From: Nectonema munidae
Taxonomy: Eukaryota; Nematomorpha; Nectonematoida; Nectonematidae
DNA: 64,000 bases
Assembly (NCBI GenBank): GCA_030549495.1
Contig: JAUIRK010001031.1
Location: 434,001 to 498,000 of the forward strand
Direction of reading: 5' to 3'
Positions 33,301 to 45,029 of this stretch are shown here, piece by piece (positions within the stretch are counted from its first letter, which is position 1; each line of letters starts with the position of its first letter). The notes under the pieces were generated by a model. The model saw nothing but the letters and a program-made list of their open reading frames with translations, had not been told where the DNA came from and did not search any database. The position numbers were made by a program, and so were the translations under genes.

Positions 33301-33948
33301 AAGCAATCAGCCAAACTTCATTACAATCAAATAAAAGAAATAAAATTACGGATTACCAGTGTCCTGTTTGTTTACGATATTATTCTCGCAAACATGCCTT
33401 GAAAGTGCATTTGAATCTTCATTTTTTCGTCCGTTCTTCAAATTTATACTTATACAAAGATGACAAAGATATACAAAATGACAAATTATACAAAGATGAC
33501 TATCATGCAGAAAAAACAAAAGGAAATGAAGTTAAAAAGTGTTTGAGTGAATGCAACTCAAAAAATTTATATATATCACCTACTCTAAAAAAATTTACTT
33601 CAGATTTTGGTTCTAAAAGCATTCACCAAATTAGTACCTCGTGTATTAAAAAGATCAACTCCAAAAATAATTTTTTAACTAATTTTAAAAATAATAATAC
33701 TCTTGAAGAGGAAAATCTAGAGATTTCTTTTTCCTCAAAGAAAGACAAGGCAAAGTGTAGGAAACTCTCTTTAAAATCATTGCTTTGCAAAAATAGATAT
33801 AAGGCAAAAAAAATTGAATGTTCACCCGAAACTGGTGCTTACGATGCGAAAAAAATTTGCTCTAAAAAAAGACTTTGTAGTGATGAACAATACAGAAATA
33901 TTGATTTAATTTCAAGTGAAGATGAAGAATACTTCACCACTCTTAAAG
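33301..33948 (+). CDS. Host gene exon 3, C2H2 zinc finger and acidic/basic linker
   Basis: The acceptor 'tttttatttttag|AAGCAA' is strong, and phase 1 continues exactly from exon 2. It encodes 'EAISQTSLQSNKRNKITD' and then the classic finger 'YQCPVCLRYYSRKHALKVHL' with 'NLH' (C-x2-C-x12-H-x3-H). A long Ser/Lys/Asn-rich low-complexity region follows with a Cys-containing basic part ('CRKLSLKSLLCKNRYKAKK') and an acidic end ('DLISSEDEEYFTTLK'). The likely donor is 'TTAAAG|gtttta' at 33949, which is weak. A single C2H2 finger followed by disordered sequence suggests a nuclear DNA-binding or chromatin protein; this is inferred. Its donor phase does not match the start of the 41495 block, so at least one exon between them is missing or the donor is elsewhere. 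Confidence 0.65.
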
Positions 33949-34683
33949 GTTTTATTTGTTTTGTTTATCTGTATTCGACTTATTTCATTTATCTTTAAGA
34001 AATAAAAGCTAGAAAGAGGAAGAAAAACAAACTGGACTTCTCATCCGTATATTTTTATATAACACTTTTCATAAGTAATTCTCTCTTTCAGGCATTGGTT
34101 CTGGAAATTTCATCCTCTGCTTTTCTTTTTGAATCAATTTTCGTATAACTTAAAGTAAACGGTTTTTATTTCATCGGTCACTTGTGATTATAGCACTGCA
34201 CTGGTACACTACAGGCCCGTTTACCCATTTCCTGTTCGGACCATGGGCGGGGTATATTTTTAAAAAATTACACACGAAATGGTTCGGGCGGATAAAGTTG
34301 AAAAAATGATACAAGATACGGGTATATGCAGGTTTTGCAAGATTTCATGTACATTCTGATAGAGTTCTACTGCACACTCACTATATGCTGCTTACGAGTT
34401 CCTTTCTCGAATCATCATTTGCAACTTATATAAGAATACAAATCGTAGCGTAGCATCATCGTATTGTAATTTTCCATTTTTTTATCTAAACATTGAGAAT
34501 AAAATTGGAGGAGGAAATGAGTTGAAAAAAATATTGGATGATATTTAAGCTCTGACAACGATATAAAAATGAAGAAATTTATAAGTTAATTTAGAAAATC
34601 AAAATGATCATAGAAAGTGGGTTAGAAATTGTAGGCTTATTTAAATTTAAATCCAAACGGCTAGAGGCAGACATGGGTGGTAC
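33949..34683. other. Intron sequence, no recognised feature
   Basis: A possible G/C-rich MITE end, 'gcccgtttacccatttcctg', at 34215-34234 has no partner. Nothing else was recognised. Confidence 0.35.
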
Positions 34684-34828
34684 CAGTGGCGTAGCCAAAA
34701 ATGGAAGTTGGGGGGGGGGGGGGGGGATGCAAGGAATTTAGGGGGGCAAGGATATTGGAAATAAAATAATTAGTATTTGGGGGGGGGGGGGGGCACTGCC
34801 CCCTTGCCCCCCTCTGGCTACGCCCCTG
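34684..34828. mobile_element. 145-bp hAT MITE with poly-G tracts and perfect 8-bp target duplication
   Basis: The left end CAGTGGCGTAGCCA and the right end TGGCTACGCCCCTG are inverted copies with one mismatch. They are flanked by ggtggtac at 34676-34683 and again at 34829-34836, a perfect 8-bp duplication that fits the hAT superfamily. G-runs of about 17 and 15 lie inside (about 34710-34726, 34779-34793). No coding capacity. Confidence 0.9.
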
Positions 34829-34836
34829 GGTGGTAC

Positions 34837-35950
34837 TATGTAGATCCGTGAAATGCTCTACCAGTGACGCATAATGGCTCGAATAGCTAAATTCAGTTTT
34901 TCTTTCCAAGTATTTTGGACGTTTTTATCCTTTTAAGAGCGCAACAAAAATAAATTATTTCAAAATATAGGGTATAGTAGTGAGTGTAATGTGTGCGTCT
35001 ATTTTCCGACTAGTAATGAAATATTTTTATCGTTTACTTAGTGATAACTGATAAATAGAGTAGAAACAAAGGAATCAAATTCATTTTGTGCAAACTTTTT
35101 ACCTCCATGTTTTGATATTCTACTTTTTTTAGTTACCCTTAAAATAAAGCTTTTAACTTAAAAATCGGCCTCCATTCATGAAAATTGTTTCAAATATTTA
35201 CTATAATTTGATTTGAGACTTTTTCTTTTTGTTTTAATGTGTATTCAAAAGAGAACAATTCAAAAATAATGACTAGAACCAATGGCGAACATAACTGTAG
35301 AAAATAGCCAGGGCGTTTTACCACATCGGTCCATCTGATTTTATAATGGATCATCTAAATTTATTAATAGGAGAGGTCTCATAAAATGGGTTCTAGCGAA
35401 AAGAACAACGTTCAAAAATTTTGCAAAATTTCAAAATTTATCAAATATTAACACACATTTGTTTTAAGAGAGAACATTCTTCTTACTTTTTTATTCGAAG
35501 CTACCTTATTGATTTTAGTATTATTGTCAACCTAAAATTTCTTTTTCTACTAACACTAACCTCAAGGCTTCAAGATTCTCATGATTTTTTTCCAGACCAT
35601 AAAAGGATCCCAGGCGCTACTTGAAACAGAGCAAAATTGATCAAAAACTTGTAAAGATGTCTTTTTCACTTATCTGCATTTGTCAACAAGCTTCACTTGA
35701 TTGAGGAATTTAATGTATGAAAGAGGACAGGTTTTACAAGAGTAACACTACGATCTCAAAGAAGACTAATTTTTTTCGAGTTCATTATTAAACCGTTACC
35801 GACCAAAATAATCAGACGATAACATATTTTTATAAAGTCGAATCAGGTCTTTAACCGATTATGTCGTTATCTTGATCTATAATATAAGTATTTTTCATTG
35901 ATTGAGTAAGTGATGTTTACTGCCTACCAAACATTCGTATTTCTGTGGAC
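34837..35950. other. Intron/intergenic sequence, no recognised feature
   Basis: AT-rich. The short open frame at 35421-35624 has no motif. Confidence 0.4.
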
Positions 35951-35966
35951 AATAGATTTGGATTCA
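35951..35966. repeat. Target-site duplication of the RTE-type LINE (left)
   Basis: aatagatttggattca, repeated exactly at 38238-38253 on the other side of the LINE. Confidence 0.9.
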
Positions 35967-38237
35967 TTAAGACATGGAAGTTGAAAGATGCTAAAGTGCA
36001 GGAAGCGATGATTGAAGGGGCCAAATGTTGCGTTGACATAAGTGCTGAATTGGATCAAATCATAGGCGAAGTATCAAAAATAATGAAAGAAGTTTGTGGA
36101 AAATCAAAAAAATGTGTAAGGAAAGCAACGTGGTGGTGGAATCGATAGAATGTTCAAAACGCTGTGAAAGAAAAGAAGGAAAAATATCTTTTATGGAGAA
36201 GAGAGAAAACTGAAGAAGCCAGAAAGTTATATGTGTTCCATGGGTACAAAGCAAGGAAGGAAATTGCAAAAGCGATGCACGATGAAGCCAGTGACGAAGC
36301 AAAACAGATTGAAGAGATGAAAATTGAAAATAGGATGAGACATGTGTTACGCATGACCAGAACAAGCGCTATAGACAAAAGAGATGTTATAGGAAATACC
36401 TGCATGAAAAATCAAAGTGGTGAATTGAAGTTACGCTTGCCTGATAGGTTGGATCTATGGAAAGATTATTGTAAAGATCTGTTGAATAAAGAACATGTAT
36501 GGAACAAAAAGTTGCAAGCTGAGCCAAATGAAGGACCCGTATATAAAATTACTTTCAATGAAGTTGAACAAGCTTTGTTGAAAATGAAGAAGAATAAGCC
36601 ACCTGGCCTGAGTGGTGTACCGATAGAAGCTCTACAGTTGTGCAAATTAGAAAATGAACTGGCCAGAGTAGGTAATGACATGCTACAAGGAATAAGGATG
36701 CCAGAAAGTTGGAGAAAAAGCTTTTTGATACCCATATACAAGGGCAAAGGTGATTACAAAGAGTGCCATAATTACAGAAGCATCAAATTGTTCGAACACT
36801 CAATGAAAGTGATAGGGCGAGTTTTTGAGAAAAGAATAAGAAGCAGAGTCAACATCAGTGAGCCTCAAATGGGGTTCATGCCCGACAAAAGTACGATTGG
36901 TGCTATTTTTGGCGTTCGTCAGCTGATGGAAAAGCATATAAACGTGGAGAAGGAGTTGTTCATACTCTTCTTAGATATTGAGAAAGCTTTTGATCGTATT
37001 CCTAGAGAGGTAATTTGGTGGGCATTAAGAAAGAAAGGCGTAATGGAAGGTGAAATTAAAGCTGTGATGGAAATGTATAGACAGACTTAAACTGCAGTAC
37101 AAATCGAATTAGAAAAATCTTGGTGGTTCGAAGTTAAAGTTGGAGTGCATCAGGGCTCCGTGCTCAGTCCACTTCTTTTCACGATTGTGATGGATGCACT
37201 GGCAGAAAACATATCCAAGACATGAGAGAAATTCTTTACGCTGATGATTTGATATTGATTGGCAGCAGTTGGGAATATGTTGAAAACAAGTACAGTTGTT
37301 GGAAAGAAGCCTTAGAAAGCAAAGGTTTGAAGGTGAATATTGCAAAAACGAAAGCAATGAAAGTCGTCACAAGAAAATGTTTTGACTCAGTAAGTGCTAT
37401 CGAAATCGATCCGTGTAGTGTGTGTGGAAGCAGAGTAGTTAGGAATGCTATTCAATGCGTGAAATGCGAATTATGGGTTCATAAGAGATGTTCAGGCATA
37501 TCTGTTCCATTGAGCAGAGAGAAAAATTTCATATGTCGCAGTTGTATGATGAATCATGAAATTGTGGAAGATCAAGGCTTCGTTAAACTAGGTGAAGATG
37601 AATTCGAAGTAGTAAAGGAGTTTTGTTATTTGGGTGATGTTCTAACAAGAGATGGCGAAATTTAAAAAACGGTGATATCAAGAATTAGAGCTGGTTGGAA
37701 AAAGTTTAATGATATTGCTGGCGTACTGTGCGGCAGAGTTTTGTCATTGAAGTTAAAAGGAAGACTATACAAATCGTGTGTAAGGAGTGTTATGTGCTAT
37801 GGAGCAGAGTCTTGGCCAATGAAGAAGGTTTAAGTGAGACGCATGCAGTCTGCTGAGATGAGGATGTTACGAATGATGTATGGCAAAACTCTACTGGACA
37901 AAGTGCGAAGCAAAGAGATTAGAAGAATGACAGGGGTAGAAGATATAGAGCAGTATTTGGAAGAGCATAGACTCAGTTGGCTAGGACACTTAGAGAGAAT
38001 GGATCCACAAAGACTAACGAAGAGACTATGGGATGAAAACATCACTGGACAAGCGAGGAGAGGGAGACCGAAAAAAAGTGGGAAGATGCTGTTAAAGAAG
38101 ACATGAAGAAAAGGAACCTGAAGATTGAAGATGCTGAAATGAAAGGAAGATGGAGACGTCGCTGCAAATTCAAGGTCGACCTTGACTCGCCAGGACAAAG
38201 ACCTGCTCATTAGAGCAAATGGATGATGATGATGATG
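35967..38237 (+). mobile_element. RTE-type LINE, 5'-truncated, reverse transcriptase with PHD-like finger
   Basis: A 2.27-kb insertion bounded by a perfect 16-bp duplication, with a TGA/ATG-type microsatellite tail ('ggatgatgatgatgatg'), as is usual for RTE elements. It starts in the linker between endonuclease and RT ('KTWKLKDAKVQEAMIEGAK', 'KATWWWNR'). RT blocks: 'FNEVEQALLKMKKNKPPGLS', 'PESWRKSFLIPIYKGKG', 'HNYRSIKLFEHSMKVIGRVF', 'EPQMGFMPDKSTIGAIFGVR', 'LFILFLDIEKAFDRIPREV' and 'KVGVHQGSVLSPLLFTIVMD', then the catalytic 'REILYADDLILIGSS' (37222 on). A Cys/His finger 'PCSVCGSRVVRNAIQCVKC', then 'WVHKRCSG', lies at about 37410-37545. The C-terminus has 'LRMMYGKTLLDKVRSKEIRR', 'RLSWLGHLERMD' and 'RRGRPKK'. 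Four in-frame stops (about 36147, 37088, 37663, 37831) and two frameshifts (near 37220 and in the A-run at 38072) make it inactive, yet it is far better kept than the copy at 24.3-26.5 kb. Confidence 0.9.
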
Positions 38238-38253
38238 AATAGATTTGGATTCA

Positions 38254-38858
38254 AAAAACTATCAAATCTCAGCAAATATTTATGAAGATTTTCTCCAAAT
38301 GATGCATGACCAATGTTTCTTAGATTTAGATCCCAGAGACGAGTTTGAAGATTTGTAAAACCGTTGTTGAATGATATTAACTAAATTGTCGATTATGCAC
38401 TTGTACTCTACGATGCCATATTTCTTCACTGGGTCTGAAGCTGATATATCCTTCTCATCCATGGATAAATTAGTCAGTCATACATTTGTGTAGAATAGCG
38501 CTTATCAAGGGGAGGCATTTTCTGAGTAAAATTTGGATTATTTATACTTTGTTGATCTACTTTTTGAAACTGCTTTATAGCTAACTTGAAATTGTATCTT
38601 TCTCTTTTGAAAGTTTTCTAGCAATAACCCACTATTCTATGCATCCTCCGTTTGTCAGGTTGTAAATACTCTGAGAATTGTGTGGAGAATGAAAATATCT
38701 GAAGATGATTTTAACAGTACTAACTTTTTCAAACTTTCCGAAAAAAATTTTCGGAAATTTTTTGAACTCGAAAAAGTAAAAAAAGTTTTTTTTTCATTAT
38801 TTTTTAACTACAGAGGCAAAAAATTATATAAAATTTTTTTAGTTTATAATTTCAACTT
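38254..38858. other. Sequence between RTE and hAT, with a possible hAT piece
   Basis: The minus-strand frame 38280-38462 includes 'EYKCIIDNLVNIIQQRFYKS', which resembles the 'Y...ID.L...L..RF' stretch before the dimerisation domain of ZMYM-like hATs. It is separate from the hAT at 38859-41221, whose own copy of that region is intact, so it would belong to another insertion. Low confidence. Confidence 0.3.
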
Positions 38859-41221
38859 TTAATAGTTATATGTGTGGGAACAATAAATTTTTACAGTTTT
38901 TGAAAGCTTCGACTTCCTTGAGCTAAGCATTGATCTTCTCTGAGGGTTATCAATGTTGGCCAAAGTTGATAAAGGTGATTCACACATAGCAGTGGAGCAT
39001 CGAAATGAAGCTAAATCTGACACTAATTTATATGTATCAGAAAAAGCTTCTTTTTGCTCATAGAGAGCTCCCAGAATCTCACATACGGATAAAGGTACTG
39101 TTTTTCTTTTTAGATAATCATTAACGACTGCTAGTTCAGCAGCTGATGGAAGTTCAATGAGTTCATCAATAGTCTGAAGAACTTCAATGTTAAAGTACTT
39201 TGTGTATCTTGGGATTACTATAGAAAATATTGCTCCATAGAGTGGTGAATTCTCAGTAAACCGTCTTTCGTACTCTACTAACACATGGTCAATTGCTTCA
39301 TAGAAGGTTCGCTTGAGGGCTTGACTAATATCTTCTGAGTCTCTTTAACCAGTACTGCTTGTGACAATAGCATCACGTAATCTAACACTCAACATAATCT
39401 TTCTTTTTTGATGTGGCGTCTCTGAATTTTCAGCACGGTAAAGCATACTTTGTGAAAGTTTACATAGTTCCTCTAATATAATTTCATTTCTCAAATTTTT
39501 GAGCTGATTATAGACACTATCTGATACCTCCATAGCTGATATTAGATCTGTGTTTCGAGCTTGAAACGCTTTGTCCGCGGGTTTGATGAGACTGAGAATC
39601 CTTTCAAGCAAAACAGCTGTAAATGTAAACTTTATGCTTGATAGCGTTAAAAGATAACCCTTAGCTTCTGCTATGATTTCACCTTCTATAGAAATACTCT
39701 GACTGTTCGAAATTGTAGTTAACGCTTCGATTATATGTGAAAATTCAGAAATGATTACTTTTGTGGTGTCATAGTGGCCAGACCATCTCTGTTCAAGTAA
39801 TCTTTTTAAGGATTTCCCTTGATAATGGTTTCCAACTTTGGGACGATGAAAAAAAACATACAATGCTTTACATTGATCACAAAAATCCTTCAGAACTTTA
39901 TTCTCTCTAAATGTGTCAATGACAGCTAAATGAAGGCGATGATTAAGGCAGTGAATATATAGAATTTTTCTTCCTATTGTTGTTGAATAATAGCTTGAAC
40001 TCCACCTTTACAACCTCTCATGGCACTCTCTTTATCGTAACATTGTGATATAAGTTATGTGCAATCAATCTCCTACTCTTTTAAAACATCTATGCATTTG
40101 AGAGCCAATGACTTAACATGAAGCTCATCTTGCGCTAAGGTGATTATATCCAACAAAGATTCCAAAATTTTGCCGTTTTTAACATAACGTAGATCGATCG
40201 AAATATTTTCGTATTTGCTTTGTCTCTCGTTCCATCCATTAAAAGAGAGTAACGTCCCGAATCACACCCTTTGACATCTCTGGCAACCGAATCTTTAACC
40301 ATATTGTGTAGAGTGGCTATGATTTTATGTCGTAGTTGTGGGGATGTGTACGTCGCATTTTGAGGAATGCAAGTGTTAATAATTTGCTTCTCTATCTTTT
40401 TCTATGGTGTATTCGAAAAGATTATTGAGAAGCCCCTCTTCTTTTGATACATTTTCATCGAAAGTTCCTCTGAATGCCAACTGATTAGCCACTAGAAATT
40501 TGATTACATCAACTATTGATTTTATGTAATCTCTATTTTTCTCTATCACATTTTTAAATATCAAAGTCCACACCGAACTATCTTTTTCATTTCAAGTTTT
40601 TCTTTCTTTCCATGCTGCCATAGAACTGATATGTGGTGAAGAAGTTTTTTTATTGAAACCTCTATCCCGTTCGTTAGCCTTTTTCCAGTTCGAGTTTCAC
40701 CACGTATTGTGAAAACTATGTCTTTTTGATTTTCATTACCAAAAACTCTGCACGGAAAACAAAACGCTACATTTTTTTCAACTGAGTATTCGGGCCAATT
40801 ATATGCATTATAACATTTTTTCTGGAAAAAACGAGAATCAGAATTTATTGGAAATTTGATGATGGGAGATGATCGTGTATCTTTGTTTAGACACATTTAT
40901 TAGGTCCCTCTGTGCTTTCACTAATTGTTTCACTAACAATCTTTTCCCTGCTAACACCCTCTTTCTCATATTTTTTAATTTTTGAAGATGAAAATTCTAT
41001 GGTGTCTGGGCTGTGATTTTCAACTTTCTTTTTTATAACAAATTAGTCCATGAAACGTTAACTCTAAATTAACTTGAAAAAAAATTGTAAAAAATATTAA
41101 ATTTGAAATATAAATTATAAAAAATTTGAAAGTTAACAATATAATGAACAAAATTTTAAACAACATTTTGCTTGGGGCTGCTCTAGTCATTGGGGGGGGG
41201 GGGGGGGGGGGGGGACCACTG
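38859..41221 (-). mobile_element. hAT transposon with ZMYM-like transposase (TTF finger, DUF4371, dimerisation region)
   Basis: Minus-strand gene in order. 40561-40896: 'FFQKKCYNAYNWPEYSVEKN' and 'VAFCFPCRVFG', the TTF-type finger of ZMYM-like hATs. 40376-40573: 'FLVANQLAFRGTFDENVSKE', the 'FLA.Q.LAFRGH.E' block. Around 40020-40300: degraded DUF4371 and catalytic region, with frame breaks. 39345-39863: 'LKRLLEQRWSGHYDTTKVII', the 'L..L..TRWS.R' block, then a helical stretch with an apparent stop at its end. 38859-39284: 'YTKYFNIEVLQ' and 'FRCSTAMCESPLSTLANI' with 'NPQRRSML', a hAT dimerisation region. The right terminus is 'ccactg' ending at 41221, inverting to CAGTGGTCCCCC and preceded by a G-run of more than 20. 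The left terminus and a target duplication were not found. Several frameshifts; not active as read. Confidence 0.75.
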
Positions 41222-41494
41222 GTCTAGATTGTAGATTGTAAAGCTTTGTGTAGTAAATGTTTTGTGTTCAAATCCAGAATTTACTATAAATTTATTACAG
41301 GTTCTTAGCTCAAACAATAATAAAATTGATCAAGGTCAGGAAGAGCATTCGGTTTAAAAAACACTCATTTACTATTTATTTCTCGGCTATAGTAACTCCT
41401 AGAATAGTCAACGTCCTATTCTCTTTTGTGACGTAAAATTTGTATGTTTTGCTATTATTTAATTACTAGTTTAAGATGCTTCTAATATTTTTAG

Positions 41495-42710
41495 GTTGAC
41501 GAATACTTTTATTTCCTTGAAAAAAATAAAGACACCGCTTCAAGTTCACCGAAAAGTGCTGATAATAGAAAATTTGTTGGCAAAAAAAAATTTAGTTCAA
41601 AGAAATCTCATTTATATAGCGCTTTCAAGAACTCAAAGCTAAAGGAATTTTCTACATTAAATGGATTTGATAATTTCACTAAAGAGAATATAAAGCCCAG
41701 GCGGCAAAATACTTTATCGAAAAAACATGTACCTAGAAAAAATGGTTCAAACGTCTACAATGAAAATCTAAAAAGTTTCATAACTTCTAACTCCTATTTT
41801 ATAATGGTGTCATCTATAACTTCCAATATTGATGATAAAACATCTTTACTCAAAGACTCTCCTAACTTAAATATAGTCCCTGAAGTTGATTCCAGTCTTA
41901 ATTCTGATGGATCTGTCCTCAAAGATCTAAATGAGCGAGATTGTAATCTAGAAATTTCTCATCAAAATTTATATGTTAAAGAAAGCAAGAGTTTGTTAAA
42001 ATCTAAATCTTGTGATACATCTCAACTAAAATCAGGTAATAATATTGAACCTAGTTCAAAACATGGTATATTTTCAAGTGGATTTTCTGTTGCAAAAAAA
42101 GGAATGACAAGTAATTATTTGAAAATTATTAATTATGTTCCAGATAAGATATTTTCATTTGATTTGAAAATTATTGATTCATTGATTGTGAAAAATATAT
42201 TAGAATCTTATTTTGAATTTAATGATTATTTATCAACGTTTAAAAGGTTGGAAACAATACAAACAAATCAAATAAATGCAATGAAGTTTAAACCTCTTGA
42301 AGTTGTTCTAGAAAAAATCGATTTATCAAGTTTTTATCGACCAAGTTTAACTCCAAAAAAGACCAAGATCTCTAAAACATCTTCACAAATTCGTTCATTA
42401 AGAAAGATGCAGTTAAAAAAGTTTTATAAAAAAATGGACAATACACATTTAAAATTTACCCGTAAAAACAAACCAAACATCGATCCAAGAATGTTTGTGG
42501 TTAAAAACTGTGATTTACCAGCTTGTCAATCAAGTAATGATACCTGTGTTTCTCGAATTGATGATATTGATATCCTTATTACAAACAAGTGTGGACAAAG
42601 TTTTTGCAATTTTGGTTGTGTATGCAAAAGTATTGACTTGGGTTGGAAGTTAAAGAAGCAACATTGTACAGAGTTGAAGTGCATATTTGGATGCCGTTGT
42701 CTAAATTATA
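41495..42710 (+). CDS. Host gene, large coding block with MGA/DUF4801-like double Cys cluster
   Basis: After the acceptor 'taatatttttag|GTTGAC' an open frame of over 400 codons runs without stop (41495 on). The first ~280 residues are Ser/Lys/Asn-rich and probably disordered. Then comes 'IDLSSFYRPSLTPKKTKISK', a Lys/Arg-rich helix ('RSLRKMQLKKFYKKM'), 'NIDPRMFVVKNCDLPAC' and the cluster 'NKCGQSFCNFGCVCKSI', followed after a short gap by 'HCTELKCIFGCRCLN'. That C-x4-C-x3-C-x-C pattern, twice, strongly recalls the 'C.LGCVC.SL.....HC....C.FGC.CL' region (DUF4801) of the MAX-gene-associated protein MGA, as I remember it. The frame stays open to 43048, but the sequence after about 42710 looks intronic. 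It probably belongs to the same gene as the 29.6-33.9 kb exons; the splice phase between 33948 and 41495 does not match, so a linking exon is missing. Confidence 0.55.
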
Positions 42711-43285
42711 TCTTTAATATCAAGCTTCACTTTTTTTATTACTGTAGATTTTTTTATCAAAAAGATGAATTAGAGTTTTACCTAAAAACTATCAAATTCC
42801 TCTTTGAAGAAAAAGTCGATATAATACAGTTTCGACATTTTGATTTACACTCACTTCCATTTTATGTTCCTGTGCCTTTTCTGTTGTTAAGTACGATGAA
42901 AATGTTCTTCTTCTTCTTCTTTGAAAACTACTCAATAACTTCTGGCAGTGTTGTTAAAACAGATTTCTTTTATTCAAAGCATTCAAAGTTTAAATCACTA
43001 TTTAATTTGTTGAAACTGTGTGTTCATCTTTTACTTTATTTTGATTAAGTACCTTGTTTGTAACTTAGTCCAAAAATTCTTTAATTTTTATAAATACAAT
43101 TATTATACTTTTTTAAATCAATGATAATGGATGTGATGATGGTATAGCTTGAAACATTTAATGTCATTTTTGCATCTTACATTTTGGAATGACTCGATTT
43201 TAATCGTGAATTTTACCACTTTCACCTGGCCACTCTTTACCAATTTCAAGCGTGTAACAGCTTGCCTAACGTGAGGAAAGGAAAT

Positions 43286-43421
43286 GTACCGTGGGGTGTT
43301 TTCATCGAAAAGGCACAATTGCGCCGCTTGTATCGAACTATGAAGAAAGTAGGCTTGATGCGGGATCGAACCCAAGACTTGAGTTATCGAATCCAGCATC
43401 TAACCAACCCTACTCACGCCC
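43286..43421 (-). repeat. SINE-1 copy B (best-preserved)
   Basis: Minus strand: 'gggcgtgagtagggttggtt' and 'agatgctggattcgataact' (tRNA-like head with A-box region), 'cttgggttcgatcccgcatc' (B box), 'ttcatagttcgatacaagcg', 'gcgcaattgtgccttttcga' and 'tgaaaacaccccacggtac'. About 136 bp. Overlapping open frames at 43118-43546 are artefacts of this repeat. Confidence 0.85.
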
Positions 43422-43719
43422 TATATATAGAGGATGCGTATGGAACTTTAGATTTCTTATCTATATTTCAAAATCTAATAGAAATTTTCATAAATGCACA
43501 CATTAGGCAAGGAATATCGCAAAACCAAGCACTTAGTTCAACTTGACTCATGAACAGGACTAGCTCTAAGAATTACGGGACCCAATTAGATAATCGAGTG
43601 GAGGGCGCCTGCTCTACAGAAGTGAAAATTTATGTACGTGCATTATGCTCGTGTTTAACCACTGAATAAAATAAATAAAAAAACTCATTAAAGGCTTATA
43701 TGTATGATTAGCGGAAAGT
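43422..43719. other. Spacer, no recognised feature
   Basis: No coding or repeat signal recognised. Confidence 0.4.
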
Positions 43720-43995
43720 TTGATAGACAATCAGGGATTTATATTTTTGATAGAAAGAAAGGCATTTACAGACGTTTTTTAGAAAATGACATTTTGGGCT
43801 TTTTTTCTGCTAAATCTTTCAAAATAGTTTCATGATCAATAGCTTTGGCAATTTGATTTTTTATAATTAGCTCATATAATATAAAAAAAGTCTTTAAATA
43901 GTATCTCTATGACTGCTTGTGCTGTTTTCCTTAAGGTGCGGAACCCAATTTGATCAAATGAGTCAACGGCTTAAAACTGATCCTGCTTATGAAAA
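43720..43995 (-). pseudogene. Decayed LINE reverse transcriptase fragment
   Basis: Minus-strand pieces 'DQIGFRTLRKTAQAVIEIL' and, after frame changes, 'IAKAIDHETILKDLAEKK' resemble the RT blocks 'QFGFR...T..AI' and 'DLSKAFD.VDH..LL.KL' of CR1-type LINEs. No other block and no ends. Too degraded to assign to LINE-B. Confidence 0.4.
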
Positions 43996-45029
43996 CGAAA
44001 ATAATTAGTAAAATGATTAGCAATTTTTTTAAAAAAAATACCTTAACTTATCTGTTAATAAAAAAGATTATGTTGAAACAATATTATCTACAGAATACTT
44101 GAGAAACACGACTACGCTTTCGCAGGCCATTTAGGGCATAAGCCGTTACTTTCTATTATAATCTTATAATTCCATGAAAAAGAAATTTTAATAAAATGCT
44201 CATTACAAATATAGCACAGATTCTATTTCACTATAGTGGTAGCTGCTTCTTTTTTTGGAATTTATAAAATGATATACCTCAAACTTTTTTGAATGATTCG
44301 TTGGAATACAACCTAACCAACGAAACTCAAAATACGTATATAAAAAATTCAAAGTATATACTCGGGTAGAAATGGCTTATTTAATTAGAAAAATATTTCA
44401 GTTTTTATTAGATAATGCTCCTACAAAGCAGGTGAAAAATATACATCATTGTAACAATTTTGACAAAAAACTATTTTATGTTGATCACAACTATTTTCTT
44501 ACACAAAAAACAACTATGAAACATTCTTCTTCTTTGCCAAATTGATAGGGTTTTCTTATTGCTATGTGCTTATCTAAAAATCGTTTTCCTTCCTAAGAAT
44601 GGGAGTATTTGTGCATAGCGGTAATACAGATATAAATTATACCAATTTAACTCTCTTAATGTCTTCAATAGCAAATACATTTACTTGGAAATGAAAAATA
44701 AGTGCTCAAGTTTGTATGTCAAATTGTGTAAGAATATAAAAGTATCTGATAGATCATCAACAACAAGTTTTAAATCATTTGAGAAGTGGAAAAAACTCTT
44801 GTGGATTTTGTGTCAAATAAATCAATCAAAAGATCGATCTCAAATCATATGCCTTGATGGATTCAGCTTCAAAGCCATCGTCAATAGTGAATTTCTGCAT
44901 GAAAGTTTCATATTTTAAAGGCAATTTTACTATGAATATCTTGGTTATGAAAATAGTCCGATAATACTCTTTCGATTTTATAAAGAGAAGAAAGATACTC
45001 ACCATGTATCTATGAATATGCATCTTATG
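43996..45029. other. Intergenic, unrecognised 77-codon frame
   Basis: An open frame at 44685-44918 (+) reads 'KCSSLYVKLCKNIKVSDRSS', then 'FEKWKKLLWILCQINQSKDR'. Its composition is more protein-like than the surroundings, so it could be a remnant or an exon, but no splice signals or family were recognised. Confidence 0.3.

Noticed and set aside
43118-43546. Overlapping open frames on both strands
   Set aside because: They cover the SINE-1 copy and its flanks; similar peptides recur wherever the SINE occurs.
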